From: CAZART01 sp964487555
Lineage (GTDB): Bacteria > Bacteroidota > Rhodothermia > Rhodothermales > VXPQ01
Assembly: GCA_964487555.1 (NCBI GenBank)
Contig: CAZART010000070.1
Location: 1-27,826 of the forward strand
Direction: 5' to 3'
DNA: 27,826 bases
The notes below the pieces were generated by a model that ran no database searches, was not told where the DNA came from, and was given only the letters and a program-made list of their open reading frames with translations. Positions 16,500 through 23,764 of the stretch are shown here, one piece after another. Numbering within the stretch: position 1 is the first letter of the stretch; each line of letters opens with the position of its first letter. The position numbers were made by a program, and so were the translations under genes.

Positions 16500-19400
16500 C
16501 TAACCGTTTGCCGGAAACACGATGACGAACGTGGCCCCCTTGCCTTCTACGCTCTCGAGGATGATCTCGCCGCCGTGTCCCTGGTTGACGATCTCGAAGC
16601 AAAGGGACAGTCCGAGGCCGGTGCCCTCGCCTGCGGGCTTCGTTGTGAAGAACGGCTCGAAGATCTTCTCGCGCAATGAAGCCGGAATGCCCGGGCCGTT
16701 GTCGGCTATCCGTATGTCCACCTGATCCCCATCGCGCGCTGTAGAAACCACGACCGCCGGCTCATATTCGCCTCCTCGTTTCCTCTGTTGTTCGTGAACG
16801 GCCTGAAAGGCGTTATTGAGGATGTTGATCAGCACACGGCCGATCTCCTGTGGAACGAGCTCTACTTCGCCTACACCGGGGCCAAAACGGCGGTGAATCG
16901 TAACTGCGAAATCGGCGTGCCGCGCCCGCATGCCGTGAAAGGCCAGATTGACGTACTCGTCCACCAGCTCGTTCACGTCCACAGCGGCACGATCACCCTT
17001 GCTGCCCCTGCTGTGGTCGAGCATCGATCGCACGATGCCGTCCACACGTCGACCGTGCTCCGTGATTTTGGCGGCATTCAGCTTCAAGTCCGTCAGGTAT
17101 TCTTGCATTTGCCCGACCGTTACGTCGGGTTCGTGGGTCACCTCCTCGATCATCTCGACGGAGAGCGAAGCGAAGTTGTTGATGAAATTCAGCGGATTCT
17201 TGATCTCGTGCGCGATCCCCGCGGTTAACTGGCCGAGGGAGGCAAGCTTCTCCTGCTGCACGAGCCGGTCCTTCGCCTGCCTCAGCTGGTGGTACGCCTG
17301 CTCAATCTCGCGCTTCTGTGCGAGCTCCCGTTCCCGTGTTGCTTCACGCTCCTTGCGAAGAACACGTTTCCGCTGCACGCGATCTACGCCGAAGATGCCC
17401 GCCACGAACGTCGCCACGTAAAGAAGATACGCCCATGGCATTCGCCACCACGGCGGCATGATCGCCAGCTGAACGGTGGCGGGCTCGCTCCAAACATGGT
17501 CGATGTTGGCGGCGGAGAGCTCGAACACGAATTCGCCCGGCGGAAGATTCGTGTACCGGGCCACCGATTGGACCCCACCGTCCGACCACGTCTCGTCATA
17601 GCCGCTGAGGCGGTAGCGGAGGCGGACACCGTCCGGGCGCACGAAGTCAATACCGTTGAAATGAAAAGTGAGGTCGTTTCGGTCGTAACCGAGCCGGAGA
17701 GCATGATCGTTCCGAACCAGGTATCGGAGCGTCTCTCCGCTGCCGACGTTGCGGGATGTAACGGCGTCAAGTGTGACGACCGGGGGCTGTAGATTCGGCC
17801 CCAGCTCGGCCGGATCCAGAACGGCGAAGGCGGTTTCTCCACCGAAGATCAGGAGACCATTTCGGGTGCAAAGACTACTGGCCATGAAATCGGAGGTCGA
17901 GAGTCCGTCGTCCGCGCCGAACACTCGAAAAGTCTCCGTTTCCGGATCGAAGCGGACAATTCCGCGATGCGTTCCCAGCCAGAGGCGTCCTTCGTCGTCT
18001 TCGAGAATCTTACCACCGCTGTTGCCGAGAAGGCCGTCGGACTCGTCGTATCGTCGAATGACCGTACCGTTTTCTCGGTCAAACAGGATGAGGCCGCCGA
18101 CGTAGCTTCCGAGCCAAAGGCGACCATCCCGATCCTCATGAATCGCGATGATGCCTTCCATTCCCATTGTGCGGTTCCAGAAGGAGGTAAACCGACCGGT
18201 GGAAGGGTCCAGCAGGTTTAGCCCGCCATTGTTGGTGCCGACCCAGAGCCTTCCCTCACGATCTACAAGAAGTGAGGACACCTGGTCGTCGTCGAGCGCA
18301 CCATCCAGATCGCCCGGCGGCGGCCCAAAGGTGTAGGGATAATGCACGAGGGTGGTGATTTCGGGGTCGAATCGATACAGGCCGGCGCCCCCGGTGCCGA
18401 GCCAGATATTCCCATCGTGGTCTTCGACAGCCAGACGGACGTGAGCCTTGAGCGTGGTCGTATCACTTGCATCCACTCGGAGACGCTTCACGATTCGACC
18501 ACCGGCGTCCATCACGTTCAGAAACCTATTTTGCGTACTGAACTCCGTCACCCAGAGCCTTCGGCGTGAGTCGATGAGGAACGGCACGGTGTAAGGTCCC
18601 TTTTCTCCAATGATCTCGAGATCCGGTCTGGAGAAACGTTCCGTCGACGGATCGAACCGATTGATGCCCCCGTTCGACCCGATCAGGACCGAGCCGTCCG
18701 CCGACTCAACCATGCCATAGAGATAGTTCCCGCTCAGTCCCTGCTCATTCGTCGGGTCGTGGACGAATTCCCGGATCCTTTCTGTAAGGCGTTCCACGCG
18801 ATTGAGACCTCCGGTCGTACCCGCCCAGAGCGTGTTCTGCCGATCGAGAAGCAGCACGCTCGGTGGTCCGCCCGTTGGCGTCGTCTCGTCGTTCGGGTCG
18901 TGCTCGTAGCCCGCATATTCGCCTGTGGCCGGATCGAAGCGGAGAAAACTGTTCGTCGTCCTGAGCCAGAGGGCCCCTTCGGCGTCGCTGAGAAGCCCAC
19001 GGATCGTGTTTCGGCTGCGTGCGATCTCCTCTGGCGAAGCTGTCGAGCGCCGAGGTCCGAGCGAGGGTACCGGATACCGGACGAATCGACCGGCGCGAAA
19101 GAGGGCGAGCCCCCTATCCGTACCTATCCAGAGCCGGCCATCCCGGTCCTCACCTATCGACAAGACCGCGTCGCTAGGCAGGCTCGTCGCATCACCGGGA
19201 TCATGCCGAAAGACGTCGGCACAGACGCCGGCCTGCCGTGCGAATCGGCACAATCCATCGCCGTCCGTGCCGACCCAGAGCTGACCCAATCGATCCACAT
19301 ACACGACCGAAACAGGACCACTGGGGAGTGGGGCCTCGAGAGAACGCAGGTCCCTTGTAATCGGAATCGGTGAATCCAAGCTGTCGATCAGATGCACCTG

Positions 19401-20513
19401 GACGCCCCAGAGATCGGGCCGGTCCGGCGGCATGGCGTTCCACGCCCCGAAACTGTGGCTGAAATCGGACCGGTACGTGAGCCGGTACCGTCCGGCCGGG
19501 AGCGTGCGACGCGCCACCACCATACGATTCTTCGCGCCCCCTCCAGCCCATGCGGAATGGCGGCGATCCATGGTCCAGACAGTATCACCGTCGGCGTTCA
19601 CCAACCATCCGAAATCATCGGGCGCTACAAACATTTCACCGAGTCCGACGAGGACAACGTCGGCTGGTCGAGCCAGATGGAAGGAAGCCGTTCGTTCCTC
19701 GCGGTCGCGAACCTGCAGGATGGATGCCAGGGGCCTGCGGCCGTTGAGAACGTCGAGGTGGGTCGCGTCGTATCTCGGACCGGAAGATGCATAGAATCGA
19801 AGCGTATCGCGCTCCGCGTCGAAGTGAATCAACCCGCCCCCGGTGCGGATCCAGCTCGTTCCGTCATGATCCGGCACCACTACCGGACTCGCAAACGCGG
19901 TCTGCATGAATGAGAAGCATGCGCCGTCCATGCGATCCCCTGAATTGCCTCGATATCGGAACCGGCGAACGAGCCCCGTCTCCATGTCGATACGGTCGAG
20001 GCAGTACCCGAGGCTGTCCACCCACGTGATGGCGAGTACGCGGTTCGGTCCGCCCATTGCGGCTGTTTGCACATTGCTGCTGCTCAGCGAATTCGCGTTC
20101 GCCGGATCATGGCGGAAGAATGTCCACTGCTCGGTTGCTCGATCGTAGCGGGCGATGCCACCGTCCACGTCACCGGAGGCCCACACATTGCCCGACGCAT
20201 CTTCGAAGAGCGCGGTGATGTATTGAACGGCGGGATCCATCGGCCCGGGCGCAGGACGGATGACGTCCATACTGCGTCCGTCGTAGCGTGCGATGCCGTT
20301 CTTCGTGCCGATCCAGAGAAATCCGCGACTATCCTGAAACATGACGCGGACGAAACGCTCAGGAAGTCCGTCCGCGACGGCCAGACGCCGAAAGCGATAA
20401 TCCGGACCGGTCTCGGACGATCGTGGCAGACCGCCTTCCTGTGCTCGGACCGTGAAGGGGAGCACGGACAGGAGTAGCGCAGTGAGCAGGAGCCGGGCGA
20501 GGAGCCAGTGCAT
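16500..20513 (-). CDS. Giant sensor histidine kinase with periplasmic two-component-regulator propellers
   Basis: This 1337-residue membrane sensor starts with a signal peptide (1-24). Many Reg_prop blades follow, of the type GFLWIGTKNGIARYDG and GRLWVGTNNGGLNLLDPSTG. A Y_Y_Y beta-sandwich comes before a transmembrane helix (about 1027-1043) and a coiled coil (about 1048-1090). The kinase core has His1102 in GIAHEIKNPLNF, the N-box INILNNAF (1229-1236), DNGPGIP (1271-1277), FEPFF (1285-1289) and GTGLGL (1297-1302). No receiver or DNA-binding domain is fused, unlike many Bacteroides hybrid systems, and no response regulator gene is near. A non-propeller segment of about 120 residues interrupts the blades near residues 280-400. 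Nothing in sequence shows the ligand. Confidence 0.93.
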   Translation of the reverse strand: MHWLLARLLLTALLLSVLPFTVRAQEGGLPRSSETGPDYRFRRLAVADGLPERFVRVMFQDSRGFLWIGTKNGIARYDGRSMDVIRPAPGPMDPAVQYITALFEDASGNVWASGDVDGGIARYDRATEQWTFFRHDPANANSLSSSNVQTAAMGGPNRVLAITWVDSLGYCLDRIDMETGLVRRFRYRGNSGDRMDGACFSFMQTAFASPVVVPDHDGTSWIRTGGGLIHFDAERDTLRFYASSGPRYDATHLDVLNGRRPLASILQVRDREERTASFHLARPADVVLVGLGEMFVAPDDFGWLVNADGDTVWTMDRRHSAWAGGGAKNRMVVARRTLPAGRYRLTYRSDFSHSFGAWNAMPPDRPDLWGVQVHLIDSLDSPIPITRDLRSLEAPLPSGPVSVVYVDRLGQLWVGTDGDGLCRFARQAGVCADVFRHDPGDATSLPSDAVLSIGEDRDGRLWIGTDRGLALFRAGRFVRYPVPSLGPRRSTASPEEIARSRNTIRGLLSDAEGALWLRTTNSFLRFDPATGEYAGYEHDPNDETTPTGGPPSVLLLDRQNTLWAGTTGGLNRVERLTERIREFVHDPTNEQGLSGNYLYGMVESADGSVLIGSNGGINRFDPSTERFSRPDLEIIGEKGPYTVPFLIDSRRRLWVTEFSTQNRFLNVMDAGGRIVKRLRVDASDTTTLKAHVRLAVEDHDGNIWLGTGGAGLYRFDPEITTLVHYPYTFGPPPGDLDGALDDDQVSSLLVDREGRLWVGTNNGGLNLLDPSTGRFTSFWNRTMGMEGIIAIHEDRDGRLWLGSYVGGLILFDRENGTVIRRYDESDGLLGNSGGKILEDDEGRLWLGTHRGIVRFDPETETFRVFGADDGLSTSDFMASSLCTRNGLLIFGGETAFAVLDPAELGPNLQPPVVTLDAVTSRNVGSGETLRYLVRNDHALRLGYDRNDLTFHFNGIDFVRPDGVRLRYRLSGYDETWSDGGVQSVARYTNLPPGEFVFELSAANIDHVWSEPATVQLAIMPPWWRMPWAYLLYVATFVAGIFGVDRVQRKRVLRKEREATRERELAQKREIEQAYHQLRQAKDRLVQQEKLASLGQLTAGIAHEIKNPLNFINNFASLSVEMIEEVTHEPDVTVGQMQEYLTDLKLNAAKITEHGRRVDGIVRSMLDHSRGSKGDRAAVDVNELVDEYVNLAFHGMRARHADFAVTIHRRFGPGVGEVELVPQEIGRVLINILNNAFQAVHEQQRKRGGEYEPAVVVSTARDGDQVDIRIADNGPGIPASLREKIFEPFFTTKPAGEGTGLGLSLCFEIVNQGHGGEIILESVEGKGATFVIVFPANG

Positions 20514-20894
20514 TTCGGGAGCCGCCGGTGGGTAAAGCGATGCGCCTCAGTCACTCATCTCGGCGACAAGAAACGACTTCAATCCGGCGGATGCAAGGTT
20601 CGGTGGTTCGGTGGCGGCTCTGACAGCATGGCGTAGCGCACCCCAACGCTCCGCCGCTTCCGGATGGCGTCCGCAGCGCGAATTGCGGGGACTCCAATCA
20701 TGGACGTGCGAGCGTGGGCGCCACGAACTCAGACGGCGGCCGCCGCTCCTTGAAATATCCGCGTTCATGGCCGGAAAAGATGCGATGCCGGAGCACGACC
20801 GTGCCCGAGTTATGGACAGTCTTGGATACGGGCGGTTCTCGCACCAGCCTATAACGGCCCTATTCCCCTCGAGTAGAGAGAGAATCGAGCCGTA

Positions 20895-20915
20895 TGGTAC
20901 CGCGTACGGGATTTG
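20895..20915. repeat. tRNA-Glu 3'-end core, copy 2 (distal end of the integrative element)
   Basis: This has the same 19-bp core GTACCGCGTACGGGATTTG (20897-20915), preceded by TG so that CCA is encoded on the minus strand, as in copy 1. Beyond the core the T-loop sequence diverges (TT instead of AA on the plus strand). It would be the distal attachment site of the element whose other end is in the tRNA gene at 27774. Confidence 0.82.
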
Positions 20916-21009
20916 TTCGCGGGCCGGAAGCAGATCCGGCTGCAAAGCGGCGATAAGTGGATCCAGAACCGCCTTCAGCGTGCAGTAGCGACCGTAGGTG
21001 AGCAGGTTT

Positions 21010-21028
21010 TAGGGAGAGAGTAGGGAAG
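21010..21028. repeat. Arm-type-like repeat, distal end
   Basis: TAGGGAGAGAGTAGGGAAG recurs at 27682-27700 with one mismatch and in the same orientation. It contains two TAGGGA units 11 bp apart. It lies 94 bp inside the distal core, the usual position of an integrase arm-binding site. Confidence 0.65.
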
Positions 21029-21104
21029 CTAATGCGACATTGGACCGCTCGGCGGATCCGCTGCTATTGCTTGTCTAACGCCCACGGCTTATTCCACCAA
21101 CCAT

Positions 21105-22064
21105 TCACAGGCGAGCACTATTGCTCAGCTCCCAGCGAACAACGGAAGTGACGAACGAGCAGGCCACGAAGACATACTCTATACCTGTCTCCTCTGTGAT
21201 ATCCCAGGCCGCGTCTATGTCTTCATCCACACCGTGATCAGCCGCATTTCGTATGTGGCCGAGATATTTTGAAACGTTCAGGAGCTTTGTTGGCAAATTC
21301 CAATGCTCTCTGAGCCGTTGCGCTTTTGCATTGATGCCGTGCGCGCCAGCCATGTCGGCCCCAACACGATTGCCGAGCTCACCTAGGAATGATTCGACAG
21401 CGTTACCTGCCTGCTGAATCGCACCAGATCCGTCCGCGGCGTTCGCGCGCCACAATGCGTCAGACAGCGGCTGCACGACATCAGCTACCGATACGATTCC
21501 GACTGCGTCGTCGCCAAGCCGATTCCGTACAGCACGTTCTGCACTGTCAGTATCGTCGCAAGCTTGCGCAATAGCTTTCAGAGGATTAATGGCCGGAATC
21601 TCATTAATCTTGTAGCTTCCGCCTCCCTCACTAATGAGAAGTTGACCATAGCCACCCAAATTAATCAGCGTGTCCTTGATATCCGCTCGGTGGGCATCAA
21701 GGTCGAGGATTGCTTTTGTCTGTTCGGCGGCTGTTGACGGGTTGTTGGTCGCTAATAGCCGCTCTTTGAATACCTGGAATGGTTCATAAGTATCTAGAAT
21801 GATTCTAAGCACGGCGGCCTTCTGATTTACATTTGGCGATGCCGTATACCGGCAGAGCGGACTGTATGGCACGTATCCGCTATTGGCTCCCTTCTTGAGG
21901 AGTCCGAGATCTGTCGCCATTTCGAGCGCGTCTTTCGCCTGATCCTTAGGTTGGTCGGCGAACGCAGCGACATAGTCGAGGGTAGCCTCTGCACCAAGGA
22001 CAAAGACCGCTTCAACGGCGTCTGTCACTAATTCTGCCGTAGTCGGCGCAAACGGTCGAGCCAT
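21105..22064 (-). CDS. Protein with C-terminal HEPN-like Rx4H motif, candidate defence effector
   Basis: This 319-residue protein has a winged-helix-like N-terminal part (about 10-70: helix pair, then GLLKKGANSGYVPYSP), a helical middle and a helical C-terminal region. The latter has the motif RNAADH at 272-277 in YLGHIRNAADHG. An R followed by N and, four residues on, H is the signature of HEPN-fold RNases. The surrounding GHIRNAADHG resembles the Abi_C type of abortive-infection proteins. It is the second gene of a pair, four bases after the upstream partner. RNase activity is inferred from the motif alone. A noncatalytic HEPN scaffold is possible. No transmembrane helix is seen. Confidence 0.72.
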   Translation of the reverse strand: MARPFAPTTAELVTDAVEAVFVLGAEATLDYVAAFADQPKDQAKDALEMATDLGLLKKGANSGYVPYSPLCRYTASPNVNQKAAVLRIILDTYEPFQVFKERLLATNNPSTAAEQTKAILDLDAHRADIKDTLINLGGYGQLLISEGGGSYKINEIPAINPLKAIAQACDDTDSAERAVRNRLGDDAVGIVSVADVVQPLSDALWRANAADGSGAIQQAGNAVESFLGELGNRVGADMAGAHGINAKAQRLREHWNLPTKLLNVSKYLGHIRNAADHGVDEDIDAAWDITEETGIEYVFVACSFVTSVVRWELSNSARL

Positions 22065-22068
22065 TGCT

Positions 22069-22827
22069 CTATTCGGAGGTTTCGCCGTGTTCGCCGAAAT
22101 CTTCGTTTAGCTGCTGGAGCAGCGAACGGAGGCCCTTTCCAAGTGCTTCTAGCTCATTAACGTCACAGGATATATTGACGTCGAGCGTGATCGCTATCGT
22201 AACTCCTGTTGGTCCCTCTACTGTGCGAACGTGGGTAATAGCGTCCGTCGGTACCGTTTCTGGCTCTTCAGCAAAGGACGAGGATGGACCGGCCTGTTTC
22301 TTAGGTGCTTCCTTTTCAAACTCCTCGTCGTGCCTGTCTCTCGCAACAACGACGATCTTACCATCGGACTCTTTGATCAGGTCAGCGATCGATAGGATGT
22401 CAACAATTGTATTAGCGCCCGTCATGACGCGAGATGTTTTTTTCTCACCGGCGGTATAGGCTATATGCGACTCGAATGCTGAACGGTCCATGCCATTACG
22501 TATTCGAACGGCAGCCAAGATCTTCTGAAGAAAATCGTTTTCGTTGACGACTTCCTTCCAGTATCGAGCTACTTCGCTAGGAATATCATGTTGTAGTGCA
22601 TTCGCGAGCTGTTTTCCAAGCGGTGTTGAGGACTTCTTTTGCCCTCCTTCAATTATGCCCGCGCTCACTAGGAAGCCATTATTCCTGCTTATGGTGGTCG
22701 TGTTTGTCCCTGATAAATCAGAGACGTCTTGGAGGCTTCCCGCGTTATTTAGATGAGCATACGCGACAATGATGTTTCGCACCTCATCGTAGGCGGACTT
22801 TGGAAGCTGAAAGCTTTCGTCAGACAT
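22069..22827 (-). CDS. Winged-helix protein, partner of the HEPN-like gene
   Basis: This is a 252-residue protein. Residues 5-75 form a helix-turn-helix/winged-helix pattern (SLQDVSDLSGTNTTTISRNN, then GFLVSAGIIEGG and TPLGKQLA). A second helical segment at about 115-150 ends in a strand, KIVVVA, and a Ser/Pro/Glu-rich linker follows (160-185). The C-terminal part, GVTIAITLDVNISCDVNELE ending in an amphipathic helix, looks like a small alpha/beta or oligomerisation module. It may sense or repress and control the HEPN partner, but no family name can be assigned. It starts the two-gene operon, with the noncoding region upstream. Confidence 0.7.
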   Translation of the reverse strand: MSDESFQLPKSAYDEVRNIIVAYAHLNNAGSLQDVSDLSGTNTTTISRNNGFLVSAGIIEGGQKKSSTPLGKQLANALQHDIPSEVARYWKEVVNENDFLQKILAAVRIRNGMDRSAFESHIAYTAGEKKTSRVMTGANTIVDILSIADLIKESDGKIVVVARDRHDEEFEKEAPKKQAGPSSSFAEEPETVPTDAITHVRTVEGPTGVTIAITLDVNISCDVNELEALGKGLRSLLQQLNEDFGEHGETSE

Positions 22828-23331
22828 GTTTCAATTCTCTAGGTCGAGTCTCTATTCCTGCTACTGCCCAGGGGAAGAAACGGATTTCGTGTGATTCTTT
22901 CTTGCTCGCGCGGTCTAAAATGAATTCTAACTACTCAGAGGTTGGCGGGCAAATTACATAAAATCCAGTCGCTCCAGCGTAGGCTACTCAGAGTCGACCG
23001 TTTCTAGCAGATCGGCGTTTACGCTAGATCGAAAAACGAAGGGATAATCTCATAAGACGCGCAAGGTAGTGCGCGTGATGCTTGTATGCGACCGTTGCTA
23101 AACATTGGAGCAGTCGCCAGTCTGATTCGCTATTGAAAGTACGTCTCTGTACGCAAAAGCCGTATGCGTTAGATCATTACCGGTGTAAATGCACCCGGCG
23201 GAGCGGCGTGCGGCGCGGTGGGTCAATCCCTGTGGACCCCCGCCTAAATTAAATGTTGGCTCGCTATTGACTCTTTATGAGGATACATATAGTTTCTGTA
23301 CTACATAACTCTTCTGTATAAGGTCAGTCGA
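22828..23331. other. Noncoding control and candidate origin region of the element
   Basis: There are no genes in 504 bp between divergent operons. It is more AT-rich than its surroundings. The 10-mer CTACTCAGAG occurs twice (22931-22940 and 22984-22993). A bulged 9-bp hairpin is at 23215-23243. Near the right edge TTGACT (23267-23272) and TATAGT (23288-23293) lie 15 bases apart, a weak promoter candidate for the CopG gene, whose ATG follows an AAGG site. Position and structure fit an origin or regulatory region, which is inference. Confidence 0.5.
23215..23243. repeat. Bulged 9-bp hairpin
   Basis: GCGG-T-GGGTC (23215-23224) pairs with GACCCCCGC (23235-23243), with one bulged T and a 10-base loop. 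No U-tract follows. It is a candidate double-strand-origin or regulatory hairpin upstream of the CopG and rep genes. Confidence 0.45.
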
Positions 23332-23673
23332 ATGAAACGTCTCAATTTCAACATCGAAGAGAGCCAGTACGAATGGCTCAGCCAGTGGAGCGAGGAGCTC
23401 GGAATTTCAATTTCTGAGATTATCCGGCGGGCGCTGAAGGATTATATCAAGTCTGGTGCACTGGGCGAAACGGTGGCAGGATGGGAGGCAGTAACGGAAG
23501 ATGATATGCCTTTCGAAGACGAGATCGTGCACCGGCTAGCCATGTTGGAGGGATTGGTTATGAACCTTTTCCCGGAAAAGCGGCGCCAGTTCGTCTACGA
23601 CTACGCGTTGGGCTACGCAGACGGGCAGTTGGGCATACCGCTCGACGAGAAGGAATCCATAGACACCAAATAA
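23332..23673 (+). CDS. Ribbon-helix-helix (CopG-type) regulator
   Basis: The first 43 residues are a canonical ribbon-helix-helix: strand KRLNFNIEE, helix YEWLSQWSEELG, turn, helix ISEIIRRALKDYI. The remaining 70 residues form an acidic, probably helical extension (ERRRQ-like PEKRRQFVYDYALGYADGQL). It is likely a dimeric DNA-binding repressor controlling rep expression or copy number, as CopG does in rolling-circle plasmids. AAGG lies eight bases before the ATG. Its stop codon overlaps the A-run of a minus-strand terminator, and rep begins 91 bp downstream. Confidence 0.82.
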   Translation: MKRLNFNIEESQYEWLSQWSEELGISISEIIRRALKDYIKSGALGETVAGWEAVTEDDMPFEDEIVHRLAMLEGLVMNLFPEKRRQFVYDYALGYADGQLGIPLDEKESIDTK

Positions 23674-23703
23674 AAAAGGCCCCGCTGTTGGAGCAGCAGG
23701 GCC
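23672..23703 (-). terminator. Intrinsic terminator on the minus strand, upstream of rep
   Basis: GGCCCCGCTG (23678-23687) and CAGCAGGGCC (23694-23703) form a 10-position stem with one mismatch and a 6-base loop. Six A residues precede it on the plus strand (23672-23677), giving a U6 tract only for minus-strand transcripts. No minus-strand gene lies between here and 27058, so the expected substrate is an antisense transcript of the rep leader. Confidence 0.65.
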
Positions 23704-23764
23704 CTGACCTATTAACCGGCATCCTCAGTGCTTGGCGGCAAGGGATGCCAGAATCATTGATCAC

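Larger units (their letters stand above)
14829..20915. mobile_element. Putative older insertion between two tRNA-Glu cores (no integrase)
   Basis: The interval is bounded by two direct copies of the tRNA-Glu 3'-end core, which is how a tandemly integrated element appears. It holds a lipocalin-like secreted protein with lower third-position GC than its neighbours and a large sensor kinase. There are long gene-poor stretches and no integrase, excisionase or replication gene. I do not find the integrase arm repeat seen in the neighbouring element. It may be a decayed element, a cargo island moved in trans, or host DNA captured between two cores. Confidence 0.4.
20514..21104. other. Spacer containing an attachment core and a possible gene fragment
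   Basis: No intact gene. The minus frame 20698-20859 is open for 53 codons with protein-like composition (LVREPPVSKTVHNSGTVVLR, later FKERRPPSEFVAPTLARP) but has no start codon. The 20547 end of another minus frame also looks coding-like (LASAGLKSFLVAEMSD). These may be pieces of one decayed gene. The tRNA core copy 2 (20895-20915) and an arm-like repeat (21010-21028) also lie here. Confidence 0.45.
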
